The position numbers and the translations under genes were made by a program. DNA of 64,000 nt from Vanrija pseudolonga (lineage: Eukaryota > Basidiomycota > Tremellomycetes > Trichosporonales > Trichosporonaceae): assembly GCF_020906515.1 (NCBI RefSeq), contig NC_085851.1:2046001-2110000 (forward strand), given 5' to 3'. This document shows positions 63,561-64,000 of the stretch, piece by piece. The stretch's first letter is position 1. Each line of letters starts with the position of its first letter. A model generated the notes under the pieces. That model did not search any database, was not told the origin of the DNA, and was given only the letters and a program-made list of their open reading frames with translations.

Positions 63561-64000
63561 CTACTCCTCATCGACATCCGGCGCCATACTCGCCTCGCCG
63601 CCGCCGCCGACCACACCCTCCAGTCCAAGCGAGTTTACTGGCGGGTGACGACCGAGAAACCCATTGTAGTCGGGCGACGAGTCGAGGCCGAGGGCCGAGC
63701 CGAGACGAGCCTGCATCTGTTCTGGCGTCTCGCGGCCCTTGCCCTTGCCAGCCACAACCGGCTCGCCGTCGGCGCCGGGGTTGGCCACAGGAGCGGCGAG
63801 GATGCGGATCGGCTCGCCGACAACAACCGAGTGGCCTGGCAACAAGGTCATGACAACAGAGCCGACCGTCGACGACACGACACCAGTGATCCGCCTTGAG
63901 ATCCAGTTGAAGCGCTTGGCAAACGGCACAAACGTGTCGACAACATCGCGAACGTCCACAACGTCGCGGACGTGCGTCGCCTTGCCGACTTCGTTGAACT
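63561..64000 (-). CDS. Unrecognised protein, C-terminal part (runs off the right edge)
   Basis: An open frame of about 146 codons enters from the right edge and stops at TAG 63561. It reads FNEVGKATHVRDVVDVRDVVDTFVPF at the edge, then a short amphipathic or hydrophobic stretch (ITGVVSSTVGSVVMTLLPGHSVVV), then a Gly/Pro-rich acidic tail ending MAPDVDEE. A seven-residue unit (VRDVVDV/VRDVVDT) is repeated once. I do not recognise the family; the hydrophobic stretch may be a membrane-associated hairpin. A start cannot be assigned within the window, and an intron upstream is likely given local structure. Confidence 0.6.
   Translation of the reverse strand, partial: FNEVGKATHVRDVVDVRDVVDTFVPFAKRFNWISRRITGVVSSTVGSVVMTLLPGHSVVVGEPIRILAAPVANPGADGEPVVAGKGKGRETPEQMQARLGSALGLDSSPDYNGFLGRHPPVNSLGLEGVVGGGGEASMAPDVDEE

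Noticed and set aside
1-64000. Transposons, retroelements, CRISPR arrays, rRNA and prokaryotic operon signals
   Set aside because: No terminal repeats, transposase, reverse transcriptase or integrase motifs, no spaced direct repeats, and no ribosome-binding sites. The intron-rich architecture is eukaryotic throughout.

Overview
The window looks like nuclear DNA of a basidiomycete yeast. It is GC-rich and compact. Almost every gene is cut by short introns of about 34-60 nt, with gtgagt/gtgggt donors, a ctgac/ctaac branch signal close to the acceptor, and cag ends. The gene content (IRE1 with fused kinase and RNase, PP-Z phosphatase, basidiomycete-style F-box protein, a complex I assembly factor, dynactin p27) fits Tremellomycetes. 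Trichosporonales is my inference from GC content and intron style; no marker in the window proves it. I see no rRNA, tRNA, CRISPR array, transposon or virus-derived element.

Layout from left to right. 1-704: 5' part of a YPK1-type AGC kinase (-). 1276-2270: SAP18-like RS/RGG protein (-). 2737-4240: TAM41 (+). 4348-5227: UBC12 (-). 5435-6139: PCC1 (+). 6360-7701: MDR oxidoreductase (-). 9002-10087: PhzF-family protein (-). 10701-12033: multi-pass membrane protein (-). 12886-14600: mitochondrial dicarboxylate carrier (+). 15915-17580: ERD1/EXS protein (+). 17775-18079: NDUFAF8-like CX9C protein (-). 18483-20353: ADA3/NGG1 (+). 20968-24132: phosphofructokinase (+). 24293-25721: polyol dehydrogenase (-). 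26078-27881: amino-acid permease (-). 29144-31734: acidic F-box protein (-). 32155-33574: lipoate-protein ligase (+). 34010-34786: TCA17/TRAPPC2L (-). 34998-35784: dynactin subunit 6 (+). 35899-38422: SLS1-like mitochondrial protein (-). 39196-40962: PPZ1 phosphatase (-). 42909-44312: unknown coiled-coil/AT-hook protein (+). 44452-45063: acylphosphatase (-). 45624-47375: malonyl-CoA:ACP transacylase-like protein (+). 47583-49734: PUF6 (-). 50944-54372: IRE1 (+). 54609-56919: PPWD1-type WD40/cyclophilin (+). 57332-58349: ribosomal protein eL28 (-). 59387-61834: prolyl-tRNA synthetase (+). 62205-63212: coatomer zeta (-). 63561-64000: 3' end of an unrecognised gene (-).

This is an ordinary core-genome stretch with no operon or biosynthetic cluster. 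It is rich in nuclear genes for mitochondria: TAM41, DIC1, NDUFAF8, the lipoate ligase, SLS1-like, the transacylase-like protein, and a ProRS with a possible presequence. Lipoate ligase and malonyl transfer belong to one pathway (mitochondrial fatty acid synthesis and lipoylation) but lie about 12 kb apart. IRE1, ERD1, TCA17 and coatomer zeta serve the secretory route.

The most interesting signals are not gene families. (1) A dispersed hairpin with an 11-nt core, GAGCGNAGCGA or its complement, is bracketed by arms whose sequence varies but usually stays complementary. Ten copies lie only in introns or just after stop codons, and their orientation relative to transcription correlates with which of the two they occupy. 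(2) Very small coding exons: 8 and 15 nt in DIC1, 16 nt in the acylphosphatase, an ATG-only coding exon in RET3, and 9-11 nt first exons elsewhere. (3) A transacylase-like protein whose nucleophile elbow reads GHGFVG. (4) A ProRS with two in-frame starts that would give two compartments. All gene models were spliced by eye from consensus sites and reading-frame continuity; no transcript data or database search was available.
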